From: Hyphomicrobiales bacterium
GTDB taxonomy: Bacteria; Pseudomonadota; Alphaproteobacteria; Rhizobiales; Rhizobiaceae
Direction: 5' to 3'
Length of the DNA stretch: 64,000 nucleotides
Assembly (NCBI GenBank): GCA_900468805.1
Contig: UEIF01000028.1
Location: 1 to 64,000 of the forward strand
Made by a program: the position numbers and the translations under genes. The notes under the pieces were generated by a model that was not told where the DNA came from, made no database searches, and saw only the letters and a program-made list of their open reading frames with translations. Below are positions 18,518-26,334 of this stretch, piece after piece. How positions within the stretch are numbered: position 1 is the stretch's first letter; every line of letters begins with the position of its first letter.

Positions 18518-19792
18518 TCAGGCGTGCTTTTCCAGCCAGGCCGAGATGACGCCTTCCAGCGCCTCGACCAGGGCTTCGTCTTCCATTTCCTCAACGATCT
18601 CGGCAACGAAGGCGTTGACGAGCATGGCGCGCGCCTTGTTCTCCGGAATGCCGCGAGCCATCAGGTAATAGAGATGGTTGTGGTCGATATCGGCCACCGT
18701 CGCGCCATGGCCGCATTGCACGTCGTCGGCGAAGATTTCGAGCTCGGGCTTGACCGAGAATTCGGCGTCGTCGGACATCAGCAGCGTGTTGCAGGCCATT
18801 TTGGCATCAGTCTTCTGGGCATCGGGCGCGACCCGGATCATGCCCTGGAAGACGCCCTTGGCGCGATCGAAGACGACATTGCGGATCACTTCCGTCGAGC
18901 CGGTATTCGGCACGTCGTGGCCAAGCACCATCGTCACGTCGGTATGTGTATCGCCGCCGAGCAGGTTGATGCCGCGCAGTGTCAGGTCGGCGCCCTCGCC
19001 GCTCACCTTGATGTTCAGTTCCTGACGGACCAGCTTGCCGCCGGCATTGATCACGAAGAGCTTCAGCTTGGCGTCAGCGCCAAGATCGATGCGGATTTGG
19101 CCGAGATGCGTGTCTTCGCCACCCTGCTGCTGCAGGATGATCCAGGTAAGCTCGGTGCCCTGCCCGACCGTGATGTCACTGACATGCGACACGAGCGCTG
19201 CATCGCCGGTCACCGAATGGTGACGCTCGATGACGACACCCTTCACATTGGCACCGAAGCTGACCGGCAGACGGGTATGAATGTCGCCGCCGGCATGCAC
19301 GAACTGGATTTCCAGCGGCTCTTCGAGCTCGGTGCCGTCAGGCACGTCGACCACATAGCCGTCCTTGACGAAACTGCCGTTGATGCGACCGACGGCATCG
19401 TCGCGTCCGAGTGCATCGAGATTGGCGGCGGCCGAACCGTCGGTCAGCTTTTCGGAATAGACCGAAACCGAGAGATCGCCGACTGAGGCTTTGTTGGCGG
19501 CCCTGCCCTGAATGACGGCAAGCACCGGAGAACCCTCAACCAGCGGCGCCAGCGCTTCCGAGCCGGCGTCACCCGCCTGCGCCGGAACGCTGCGCAGCAG
19601 GTTCTTGAGATCGGTATAGTGCCAGGCTTCGACGCGGCGCGTCGGCAGGCCTTCCTTCTTCAGGTCGTCGAGCAGCCGGTCGCGCAACGCGGTGACCGCG
19701 CCATTGCCCGGCAATTCGCCGATCTGGTGGTTGAACGCTTCAATCAGCGCCGATTCGGCCGCGGTCAGGCGGCTCGTCGTTTGCATGTTCAT
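18518..19792 (-). CDS. sufD: Fe-S cluster assembly protein SufD
   Basis: The 424-residue protein belongs to the SufB/SufD beta-helix family. The C-terminal region shows the SufD blocks VLGHDVPNTGSTEVIRNVVFD, RAKGVFQGMIRVAPDAQKTDAKMACNTLLMSD-type sequence split around residue 320, and LEIFADDVQCGHGATVADID with the conserved Cys and His near residue 360. With SufB and SufC it forms the scaffold complex. The ATG at 19792 begins MNMQTTSR; a GTG at 19813 is possible but overlaps the likely ribosome site AAAGGA. Confidence 0.95.
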   Translation of the reverse strand: MNMQTTSRLTAAESALIEAFNHQIGELPGNGAVTALRDRLLDDLKKEGLPTRRVEAWHYTDLKNLLRSVPAQAGDAGSEALAPLVEGSPVLAVIQGRAANKASVGDLSVSVYSEKLTDGSAAANLDALGRDDAVGRINGSFVKDGYVVDVPDGTELEEPLEIQFVHAGGDIHTRLPVSFGANVKGVVIERHHSVTGDAALVSHVSDITVGQGTELTWIILQQQGGEDTHLGQIRIDLGADAKLKLFVINAGGKLVRQELNIKVSGEGADLTLRGINLLGGDTHTDVTMVLGHDVPNTGSTEVIRNVVFDRAKGVFQGMIRVAPDAQKTDAKMACNTLLMSDDAEFSVKPELEIFADDVQCGHGATVADIDHNHLYYLMARGIPENKARAMLVNAFVAEIVEEMEDEALVEALEGVISAWLEKHA

Positions 19793-19815
19793 GGACGTCG
19801 TCCTTTCCGCCACGC

Positions 19816-20571
19816 TCAGGCTGCGGCGCCGATGATATCGGCGTAACCGTTGGCTTCCAGCTCATGGGCGAGCGTCTTGTCGCCGGACTTGATCACCTGG
19901 CCCTTGTAGAGAACGTGGACCGTATCCGGCACGATGTAGTCGAGCAGGCGCTGGTAATGGGTGATGACGATGACGGCACGATCGGGCGACCGCAGCGCGT
20001 TGACGCCATCGGCCACGACCTTCAGCGCATCGATGTCGAGGCCGGAATCGGTTTCGTCGAGCACGCAGAGCTTCGGCTCGAGCAGCGCCATCTGCAGGAT
20101 TTCGGCGCGCTTCTTTTCGCCGCCGGAGAAGCCGACGTTCAGCGGGCGCTTCAGCATCTCAGTGTTGATCTGGAGCTTGCCCGCAGCGTCCTTGACGCGG
20201 CGCATGAAATCAGGCGTCGTCAGTTCGGCTTCGCCGCGTGCCTTGCGCTGCTCGTTCATCGCCACCTTCAGGAACTGCATGGTGGCGACACCCGGAATTT
20301 CGACCGGATACTGGAAGGCCAGGAAGATACCCTTGGCGGCGCGCTCGGCGGGATCGAGCTCGAGGATGCTTTCGCCGTTGTACAGAATATCGCCCTCGGT
20401 CACTTCGTAATCGCTGCGGCCGGACAGCACATAGGAGAGCGTCGACTTGCCGGAGCCGTTCGGGCCCATGATGGCGGCAACTTCGCCAGCCTTCACCGTC
20501 AGGTTCAGGCCACGGATGATTTCGGTGCCGTCTTCGGCGATGCGGGCATGGAGGTTCTTAATTTCAAGCAT
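19816..20571 (-). CDS. sufC: Fe-S assembly ABC-type ATPase SufC
   Basis: At 251 residues this is a standard SufC. Walker A is GPNGSGKST (residues 36-44), the ABC signature is FSGGEKKRAEILQ near residue 145, and Walker B is LCVLDETDSGLDID near 168; the extra acidic turn there is typical of SufC. ATP hydrolysis reshapes the SufB-SufD interface during cluster building. The ATG at 20571 begins MLEIKNLHARI; an upstream ATG at 20604 would add 11 unrelated residues. CAGGAACC precedes the chosen start. Confidence 0.96.
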   Translation of the reverse strand: MLEIKNLHARIAEDGTEIIRGLNLTVKAGEVAAIMGPNGSGKSTLSYVLSGRSDYEVTEGDILYNGESILELDPAERAAKGIFLAFQYPVEIPGVATMQFLKVAMNEQRKARGEAELTTPDFMRRVKDAAGKLQINTEMLKRPLNVGFSGGEKKRAEILQMALLEPKLCVLDETDSGLDIDALKVVADGVNALRSPDRAVIVITHYQRLLDYIVPDTVHVLYKGQVIKSGDKTLAHELEANGYADIIGAAA

Positions 20572-20651
20572 CTTTGGTTCCTGCGTTTTCTCTGCGTAGC
20601 TCATCGGAGCCTCGCGTAATTTCTAAGGGCATTGACACGTTGTGCTCTGCG

Positions 20652-20897
20652 CTATGGCCAGAAGAAACGAATGACACGGACAAACGCGACCACGATGAGC
20701 CAAGGCCATTTGAGAAATTCCGGGATATCCGGAAACATCTTTGCCGATTTTTCCATGCGCTGCCGGAGAAACACATAGGGCTGCTCCGGCGGCATCTCCG
20801 TCTCGTATCTTTGCTCGCGGGGGCCTATCTTCGACAGGATCTCTCCGCGCATATTCGTCAGGCGTTCAAGAATGCGCTTCTTGTCCGCCTCGCTCAT
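20652..20897 (-). CDS. Small protein of unknown function between sufB and sufC
   Basis: The 81-residue product starts MSEADKKRILERLTNMRGEIL, a charged helix, has a middle YETEMPPEQPYVFLRQRMEKS, and ends in a hydrophobic Trp/Phe-rich tail (FLKWPWLIVVAFVRVIRFFW) followed by a final Pro. The tail could insert in or lie on the membrane. Its ATG comes one base after the sufB stop, so it is almost certainly translated with sufB; sufC starts 80 bp further on. I do not recognise a family. The position within the operon suggests a part in SUF assembly, but that is inference. Confidence 0.72.
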   Translation of the reverse strand: MSEADKKRILERLTNMRGEILSKIGPREQRYETEMPPEQPYVFLRQRMEKSAKMFPDIPEFLKWPWLIVVAFVRVIRFFWP

Positions 20898-20898
20898 G

Positions 20899-22368
20899 TC
20901 AGCCGACCGAGCCTTCGAGCGAAATGCTGATCAGCTTCTGCGCCTCGACGGCGAATTCCATCGGCAATTCCTGCAGCACTTCCTTGACGAAGCCGTTGAC
21001 GATCAGCGCGATCGCCGCTTCCGTCGGAATACCGCGCTGCAGGCAGTAGAACAGCTGGTCTTCGGAGATCTTCGAGGTCGTCGCCTCGTGCTCGAACTGC
21101 GCCGTCGAATTCTTCGCCTCGATGTAGGGCACCGTATGGGCACCGCACTTGTCGCCGATCAGCAGCGAGTCGCACTGGGTGAAGTTGCGAGCGTTCGAAG
21201 CCTTGCGGTGAGCCGAGACCTGGCCGCGATAGGTGTTCTGCGAAACGCCGGCAGCAATGCCCTTGGAGACGATGCGGCTCGACGTGTTCTTGCCGAGATG
21301 GATCATCTTGGTACCGCTGTCGATCTGCTGATGTCCGTTGGATACGGCGATCGAATAGAATTCGCCTCTGGAGTCATCGCCACGCAGGATGCAGGACGGG
21401 TACTTCCAGGTGATGGCAGAACCTGTCTCGACCTGCGTCCAGGAGATCTTCGAACGGTCGCCGCGGCAATCGCCACGCTTGGTGACGAAGTTGTAGATGC
21501 CGCCCTTGCCGTTCTTGTCGCCCGGATACCAGTTCTGGACGGTGGAATACTTGATCTCGGCATCGTCGAGCGCAACAAGTTCGACCACGGCGGCATGCAG
21601 CTGGTTTTCATCGCGCTGCGGGGCGGTGCAGCCCTCGAGGTAGGAGACGTAAGCGCCTTCCTCGGCGATGATCAGCGTGCGCTCGAACTGGCCGGTGTTC
21701 TTCTCGTTGATGCGGAAATAGGTGGAAAGCTCCATCGGGCAACGCACGCCCTTCGGCACGAAGACGAAGGAGCCGTCGGTGAAGACGGCCGAATTCAGCG
21801 TCGCGTAGTAGTTGTCGGTCGTCGGAACGACGGAGCCGAGATACTTGCGCACGAGGTCCGGCTGCTCGCGGATGGCTTCCGAGATCGACATGAAGATGAC
21901 GCCGGCCTTCTTCAGCTCTTCCTTGAAGGTCGTGACGACGGAGACGGAGTCGAACACCGCATCGACCGCGATCTTCGGCTTCTGCACGCCGGCCAGGATT
22001 TCCTGCTCCTTCAGCGGAATGCCGAGCTTCTCGTAGACCTTGAGGATTTCAGGATCGACGTCTTCGATCGACTTCGGGCCGGGCGAGCTCTTCGGCGCAG
22101 CGTAAAAGTGGATCTCGTTGAAATCGATCTTCGGATAATCGACGCGCGCCCAGGTGGGCTCTTCCATCGTCAGCCAGCGCTTGTAGGCTTCCAGGCGCCA
22201 TTCGAGCATCCATTCCGGCTCCTGCTTCTTGGCAGAGATCAGGCGAATGGTGTCTTCGGAAAGGCCCTTGGGTGCCTTGTCCATTTCGATGACGGTTTCG
22301 AAGCCGTATTTATACTGGTCCACGTCGATCTGGCGGACGCGATCGACGGTTTCCTGGACAGCGGGCAT
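20899..22368 (-). CDS. sufB: Fe-S cluster assembly scaffold SufB
   Basis: The 489-residue SufB is full length. Family blocks: KYGFETVIEMDKAPKGLSEDTIRLISAKK-type start near residues 20-50, EPEWMLEWRLEAYKRW near 52, DGSFVFVPKGVRCPMELSTYFRIN near 180, NFVTKRGDCRGDRSKISWTQVETGSA near 280 and the C-terminal CDSLLIGDKCGAHTVPYIE. SufB receives sulfur and iron and forms the nascent cluster with SufC and SufD. The ATG at 22368 lies 5 bp after GGAGAA. It follows the upstream desulfurase by 144 bp. Confidence 0.97.
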   Translation of the reverse strand: MPAVQETVDRVRQIDVDQYKYGFETVIEMDKAPKGLSEDTIRLISAKKQEPEWMLEWRLEAYKRWLTMEEPTWARVDYPKIDFNEIHFYAAPKSSPGPKSIEDVDPEILKVYEKLGIPLKEQEILAGVQKPKIAVDAVFDSVSVVTTFKEELKKAGVIFMSISEAIREQPDLVRKYLGSVVPTTDNYYATLNSAVFTDGSFVFVPKGVRCPMELSTYFRINEKNTGQFERTLIIAEEGAYVSYLEGCTAPQRDENQLHAAVVELVALDDAEIKYSTVQNWYPGDKNGKGGIYNFVTKRGDCRGDRSKISWTQVETGSAITWKYPSCILRGDDSRGEFYSIAVSNGHQQIDSGTKMIHLGKNTSSRIVSKGIAAGVSQNTYRGQVSAHRKASNARNFTQCDSLLIGDKCGAHTVPYIEAKNSTAQFEHEATTSKISEDQLFYCLQRGIPTEAAIALIVNGFVKEVLQELPMEFAVEAQKLISISLEGSVG

Positions 22369-22512
22369 GTCGTTCTCCAATCTTGCCGGAGAAAAGGTCC
22401 GGCAGCTTGTCGTGCGGGCAATTTTCTTTTGCCCCTGATATAAGCGGCCAAAAGGGACTTTTCAGCCCTGTTGGCAAGTAGAAATTTGCGTTTCCGCAAG
22501 TTTGTGAGGCGG

Positions 22513-23679
22513 TCAGGCCGCCTCGCCCGCCAGCTTTCGCCGGGAGGCAATTTTCGTAAAGGTGGCAATCGCCCTGTCCACGTCATCAGCCGTCGTCGAA
22601 AACCCGAGCGAGATGCGCAGAGCGCCGAGCTTCGGATCACGGCCCATCGCCGTCAGCACATGGCTTTCACCGACCCGGCCTGAAGAACAGGCCGAGCCCG
22701 CTGAAAGTGCAACGCCTTCGAGATCGAAGGCGATCTGCCCGGTCTCCGCCTTCATGCAAGGCAGGGTGAAGAAGATGGTATTGGCGACGCGCGGGCCACC
22801 GGCGCCGTGGATGATGACATCGGGCGCCGCAACGCGCATGCCGGCTTCCAGCCTGTCGCGCAGCACGGCAATGCCGGCATTGCGTTCCTCAAGATTCTGC
22901 AGCACGGCTTCCGCCGCCGCCCCGAAGCCGATAAGTGCCAGCGAGTTCTGTGTCCCCGAGCGGTGACCCTTCTCTTGGCCGCCGCCGCGGATCAGCGCCT
23001 TCGGCATCAGCGCTTCGCCACGGGCAATCAGTGCGCCCGCACCCTTCGGCCCACCGATCTTGTGCGACGAAATGATCATGAAATCCGCGCCGATCCGATC
23101 GATCTCGGTCGGCAGGCGGCCGGCCGCCTGGACGGCATCGACGACGAAGAGCCCGCCATGGGCGCGCACGATCCTGCCCGCCTCTTCGACCGGCTGGACG
23201 ATGCCCGTCTCGTTGTTGACGAACATGATCGCCACCATCGGCAGGCCTGTCGCCTTGTCGTGGGCATCGAGAAGTTCGGAGAGCGCCTTCAGATCGACGA
23301 TGCCGGCATCGGTCACCGGGATCTCGGTCGTCTTGTCTTTCGGGAAGCGGCCGCCCTCGCGGACCGCCAGATGCTCGACGGCGGAATGATACAGACGGCC
23401 AAGCTTCATCGGCGTGCGGCCCATGCTGAATTCCGGCGTCAGTACCATATTGGCAGCTTCCGTGGCGCCACTGGTAAAGATAACATTGGAGGGATCGGCA
23501 CCGGTCAGCAGTGCGATCTTGCGGCGCGCGCCCTCGATGGCCGCACGGGCAGCACGGCCTTCGCCGTGAACGGAATTAGGATTGCCGAAGATGTCCATGG
23601 CGCGCATGATCGCTTCACGCGCTGCAGGGTGCATCGGCGATGTTGCGTTCCAATCGAGATAAAGGCGTGGCGGCGCCAT
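22513..23679 (-). CDS. Cysteine desulfurase, class I (IscS/NifS-like), first gene of the SUF operon
   Basis: The 388-residue PLP enzyme has its lysine at Lys207 (MIISSHKIGGPKGAG) and its active Cys331 in a longer loop (ALSAGSACSSGRVGESHV), which places it in class I, unlike SufS downstream. The start YLDWNATSPMHPAA and FTSGATEAANMVL are typical. It may supply sulfur to SufB or to tRNA thiolation. In Agrobacterium I recall the equivalent gene being called sufS2. The intergenic region upstream holds Irr-like and RirA-like boxes, fitting control by iron. Confidence 0.92.
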   Translation of the reverse strand: MAPPRLYLDWNATSPMHPAAREAIMRAMDIFGNPNSVHGEGRAARAAIEGARRKIALLTGADPSNVIFTSGATEAANMVLTPEFSMGRTPMKLGRLYHSAVEHLAVREGGRFPKDKTTEIPVTDAGIVDLKALSELLDAHDKATGLPMVAIMFVNNETGIVQPVEEAGRIVRAHGGLFVVDAVQAAGRLPTEIDRIGADFMIISSHKIGGPKGAGALIARGEALMPKALIRGGGQEKGHRSGTQNSLALIGFGAAAEAVLQNLEERNAGIAVLRDRLEAGMRVAAPDVIIHGAGGPRVANTIFFTLPCMKAETGQIAFDLEGVALSAGSACSSGRVGESHVLTAMGRDPKLGALRISLGFSTTADDVDRAIATFTKIASRRKLAGEAA

Positions 23680-23793
23680 TGTCTTCGGTCCTGCGCTTGA
23701 CGAGCTTGCTCAGGCGCGGCGGCGCATTTTTCTTGAAATTTCCGCCGGGCTTGCCTTATGACACATTCCACGCTGCGTGGATCGCCATGCAAG

Positions 23794-23823
23794 TTTCGAA
23801 TTGTTCTAAACTGCGTTTTAGAA
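23794..23823. promoter_or_regulatory. Irr (ICE)-like box with a third half-site upstream of the SUF operon
   Basis: TTTCGAATTGTTCTAAA (23794-23810) matches the rhizobial iron-control element TTTAGAA-N3-TTCTAAA with one mismatch. A further perfect half-site TTTAGAA follows at 23817-23823, making TTCTAAA-N6-TTTAGAA a second palindrome. It lies about 115 bp before the desulfurase start and 73-102 bp before the divergent hydrolase gene. Consensus recalled from the literature; binding is inferred. Confidence 0.6.
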
Positions 23824-23827
23824 AAGC

Positions 23828-23842
23828 TGACAACAATCGTCA
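23828..23842. promoter_or_regulatory. RirA (IRO)-like box, TGA-N9-TCA
   Basis: TGACAACAATCGTCA fits the reported RirA box TGA-N9-TCA exactly, and lies 5 bp from the Irr-like site. The motif is short, so a match in a 200-bp region can occur by chance (a few percent). The same bases also form TGACAAC...GTTGTCA with 23849-23855, a separate 7-bp inverted repeat. Confidence 0.4.
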
Positions 23843-23895
23843 AGTCATGTTGTCACCAAACGTAGCGTGAACGCGAAATAAAACCCGGAGTACCG

Positions 23896-24573
23896 ATGCC
23901 CGAAGTTATTTTCAACGGCCCAGCCGGCCGTCTTGAAGGCCGCTACCAGCCCTCCAAGGAAAAAAGCGCACCGATCGCCGTCATTCTGCACCCGCATCCG
24001 CAGTTTGGTGGCACGATGAACAACCAGATCGTCTACCAGCTCTTCTACATGTTCCAGAAGCGCGGTTTTACGACACTGCGCTTCAATTTCCGGGGCATCG
24101 GCCGCAGCCAGGGCGAATTCGACCATGGCGCGGGTGAGCTTTCGGATGCGGCTTCCGCGCTGGACTGGGTGCAGAGCCTCCATCCCGATTCGAAGACCTG
24201 TTGGGTCGCCGGTTACTCCTTCGGCTCCTGGATAGGCATGCAGCTTCTGATGCGCCGCCCGGAAATCGAAGGCTTCATGTCGATCGCGCCGCAGCCGAAC
24301 ACCTACGACTTCTCTTTCCTTGCCCCCTGCCCGTCCTCCGGCCTGATCATCAATGGCGAGGCGGACAAGGTGGCACCTGAAAAGGACGTCAACGGTCTCG
24401 TCGAGAAGCTCAAGACCCAGAAGGGCATTCTCATCACCCACCGCACCGTGCCGGGCGCCAACCACTTCTTCAACGGTCAGGTCGACACGCTGATGGCCGA
24501 GTGCGAGGATTATCTCGACCGCCGCCTCAACGGCGAGCTGGTGCCGGAACCGGCAGCCAAGCGCATCAGGTAA
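23896..24573 (+). CDS. Alpha/beta hydrolase (dienelactone-hydrolase-like)
   Basis: The 225-residue hydrolase has the oxyanion turn HPHPQFGGTMNN near residue 35, the nucleophile Ser in VAGYSFGSWIGMQLL (GxSxG near residue 106), the acidic residue region NGEADKVAPEKD near 155 and catalytic His in VPGANHFFNGQ near 186. This COG2945-type group is conserved in alphaproteobacteria with unknown substrate. It is divergent from the SUF operon and shares its upstream region, so it could share iron control. Its 3' end overlaps the convergent GNAT gene by 8 bp. Confidence 0.87.
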   Translation: MPEVIFNGPAGRLEGRYQPSKEKSAPIAVILHPHPQFGGTMNNQIVYQLFYMFQKRGFTTLRFNFRGIGRSQGEFDHGAGELSDAASALDWVQSLHPDSKTCWVAGYSFGSWIGMQLLMRRPEIEGFMSIAPQPNTYDFSFLAPCPSSGLIINGEADKVAPEKDVNGLVEKLKTQKGILITHRTVPGANHFFNGQVDTLMAECEDYLDRRLNGELVPEPAAKRIR

Positions 24574-25093
24574 CGGCCTGCCGCACGGCGGCCGTCATCT
24601 CGAATTCAACGCCCTTGATACCTTCGATAAAGATCGGCCCGCGCACCCGCATGCCGATCTTTTTCAATACGTGCTGCGAGGCGAGATTGTCCGGGTGCGT
24701 GAAGGCGATGAAATGCGGCGCAAAATCCCTGGAAAAGTACCAGTCGGCAAGGCTTCCGGCAATTTCCGTCGCAAATCCCTTGCCCCATTCGCGAGCGTAA
24801 AGGGCATAGCCCATCTCATATTCGCCGGTGTGGTAGAGCGAGATCCCGGCACGGCCGATGAAGCGGCCATCCTCGCGGCTGACGATCTTGTATTTCGTCG
24901 TGCCGTCGCGCCCCTGCTCGGCAAGATATGTCGCCAACCGCTCTTCGCATTTTTCTCGCGACCAAGGGGCGGCGCCAGACATGTATCGCGTCGTTTCGAT
25001 CGTCGAATGCAGGTCGAAAATCAGGCCCGCATCACCGTCGTCCCACATTTTCGCGATGAGGCGCGGCGTTTCGAAGATAATCCCGTCCGTCAT
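24566..25093 (-). CDS. GNAT-family N-acetyltransferase (RimJ/RimL-like)
   Basis: The 175-residue protein starts ETPRLIAKMWDDGDAGLIFDLHS-like sequence with the RimJ/RimL opening TPRL near residue 9. The acetyl-CoA region is EWGKGFATEIAGSLADWYF near residue 105 (WGKGFATE fits Q/RxxGxG/A), and PDNLASQHVLKKIGM near 138 is the typical C-terminal block. Substrate unknown. The ATG at 25093 overlaps the anmK stop by 4 bp (ATGA), so it is translated with anmK. Confidence 0.88.
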   Translation of the reverse strand: MTDGIIFETPRLIAKMWDDGDAGLIFDLHSTIETTRYMSGAAPWSREKCEERLATYLAEQGRDGTTKYKIVSREDGRFIGRAGISLYHTGEYEMGYALYAREWGKGFATEIAGSLADWYFSRDFAPHFIAFTHPDNLASQHVLKKIGMRVRGPIFIEGIKGVEFEMTAAVRQAVT

Positions 25094-26214
25094 CTCGCCG
25101 GCTCCGCCAACACGCCGCCGGTCACTGGCTGGCTGACGCCCGTCGTGCCGGGATAGGTGAGCGGTAGCCCCTCCAGCGAGCGTACCGCCAGATAAGCCCA
25201 CGCCTCTGCCTCCATCGCATCGCCATCGAAACCCGCCTGTTCGGCGCTCATGACTGCCGAGCCCCTCTTGCCGGCCATGTCGGCGAATTCTGCCATGATC
25301 GTGCCGTTCAGCCGGCCGCCGCCGCAGACGATATAGACGGAGGGGCTTTCCGGCAGATAGCTGGCCGATTTGACGATCGAGGCGGCGGCGACATGCGCAA
25401 GCGTGCGCGCGCCGTCCTCAAGGCTCGCCTCGCCATCGACAAGCGGCTTGAAATCGCCACGGTCGAGCGAGCGGCGGATATTGCCTTCGAAGAAAGGGCT
25501 GCCGAGATAGCGAGCGGCGATATCAGCCACTACCTGCCCGCGCCCGGCGATCTCTCCGCCGGGATCGTAAGTCTTGCCGGTTTGCATCTCTACCCACTGG
25601 TCGATCAGCGTATTGCCGGGGCCGCTGTCGAAGGCCGCGATGCGCCCGTCCACGCCGATATAGGTGAGGTTGGAAATGCCGCCGATATTGACGAAGCAGA
25701 CCGTCTGTCCCTCTTGCTGGAAGCGGCCGGCAAGGGCTGCATGATAGGCCGGCACCAGCGGCGCACCCTGCCCGCCATGGGCCATGTCGTTGGCGCGCAT
25801 GTCGTAGACGACGGGAATGCCGGTGCGTTCCGCCAGCAACTCTCCATCGCCGATCTGGATCGTCAGCGCATCGTCTGGTCGGTGCAGCACGGTCTGGCCG
25901 TGGAAGCCGAGCACGTCGATATCGCCGCTAGAGAGCCCGAATTTCTGGAGAAATGCCGTAACGGCATCTTTATGACGTTGGGTGAGTTCAATTTCGATCT
26001 CACGAAGTTCATTGGGCCGTGCGCTGCGATCGCTCAGCGGCCGCGCCAGGTCGAGCGCACGCTTCAGCCGCTCGCGAAAACCGGCATCATAGGCTACACC
26101 CAGGAACGGACCGCGCTCGATGAAGCCTCGCCCGTCGGTTCTGAGCAGTGCCACATCGATGCCGTCCATCGAGGTGCCGCTCATCAGGCCGATTGCAGTC
26201 CTGACGATATCCAT
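25090..26214 (-). CDS. anmK: Anhydro-N-acetylmuramic acid kinase AnmK
   Basis: The 374-residue kinase opens AIGLMSGTSMDGIDVALLRTDG, the AnmK signature and ATP loop. Further blocks: VLGFHGQTVLHRP near residue 102, VYDMRANDMAHGGQGAPLVPAYH near 135, NIGGISNLTY near 176, and FDSGPGNTLIDQW near 195. It phosphorylates and hydrolyses anhMurNAc during cell-wall recycling. It runs divergently from tyrS, with 120 bp between them, and is followed by the coupled GNAT gene. Confidence 0.95.
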   Translation of the reverse strand: MDIVRTAIGLMSGTSMDGIDVALLRTDGRGFIERGPFLGVAYDAGFRERLKRALDLARPLSDRSARPNELREIEIELTQRHKDAVTAFLQKFGLSSGDIDVLGFHGQTVLHRPDDALTIQIGDGELLAERTGIPVVYDMRANDMAHGGQGAPLVPAYHAALAGRFQQEGQTVCFVNIGGISNLTYIGVDGRIAAFDSGPGNTLIDQWVEMQTGKTYDPGGEIAGRGQVVADIAARYLGSPFFEGNIRRSLDRGDFKPLVDGEASLEDGARTLAHVAAASIVKSASYLPESPSVYIVCGGGRLNGTIMAEFADMAGKRGSAVMSAEQAGFDGDAMEAEAWAYLAVRSLEGLPLTYPGTTGVSQPVTGGVLAEPAR

Positions 26215-26334
26215 TGCGCCGCGCGCCTTTCATGCGATTCCCGGATGCACTTTTGGAAAAACAGTGCTAAACGCGCCGCGACGGTTCAACAAGCGTCAAT
26301 CCCATTCCCGTTCGACGTTCAAGAGACGAAGCCC

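Noticed and set aside
17147..19486. A 779-codon open frame on the plus strand opposite sufS and sufD
   Set aside because: It is antisense to two clearly conserved SUF genes, has no family features and arises from high GC3 in the real genes.
20872..22443. A 523-codon plus-strand frame opposite sufB
   Set aside because: SufB on the minus strand is complete and conserved, so the opposite frame is a by-product.
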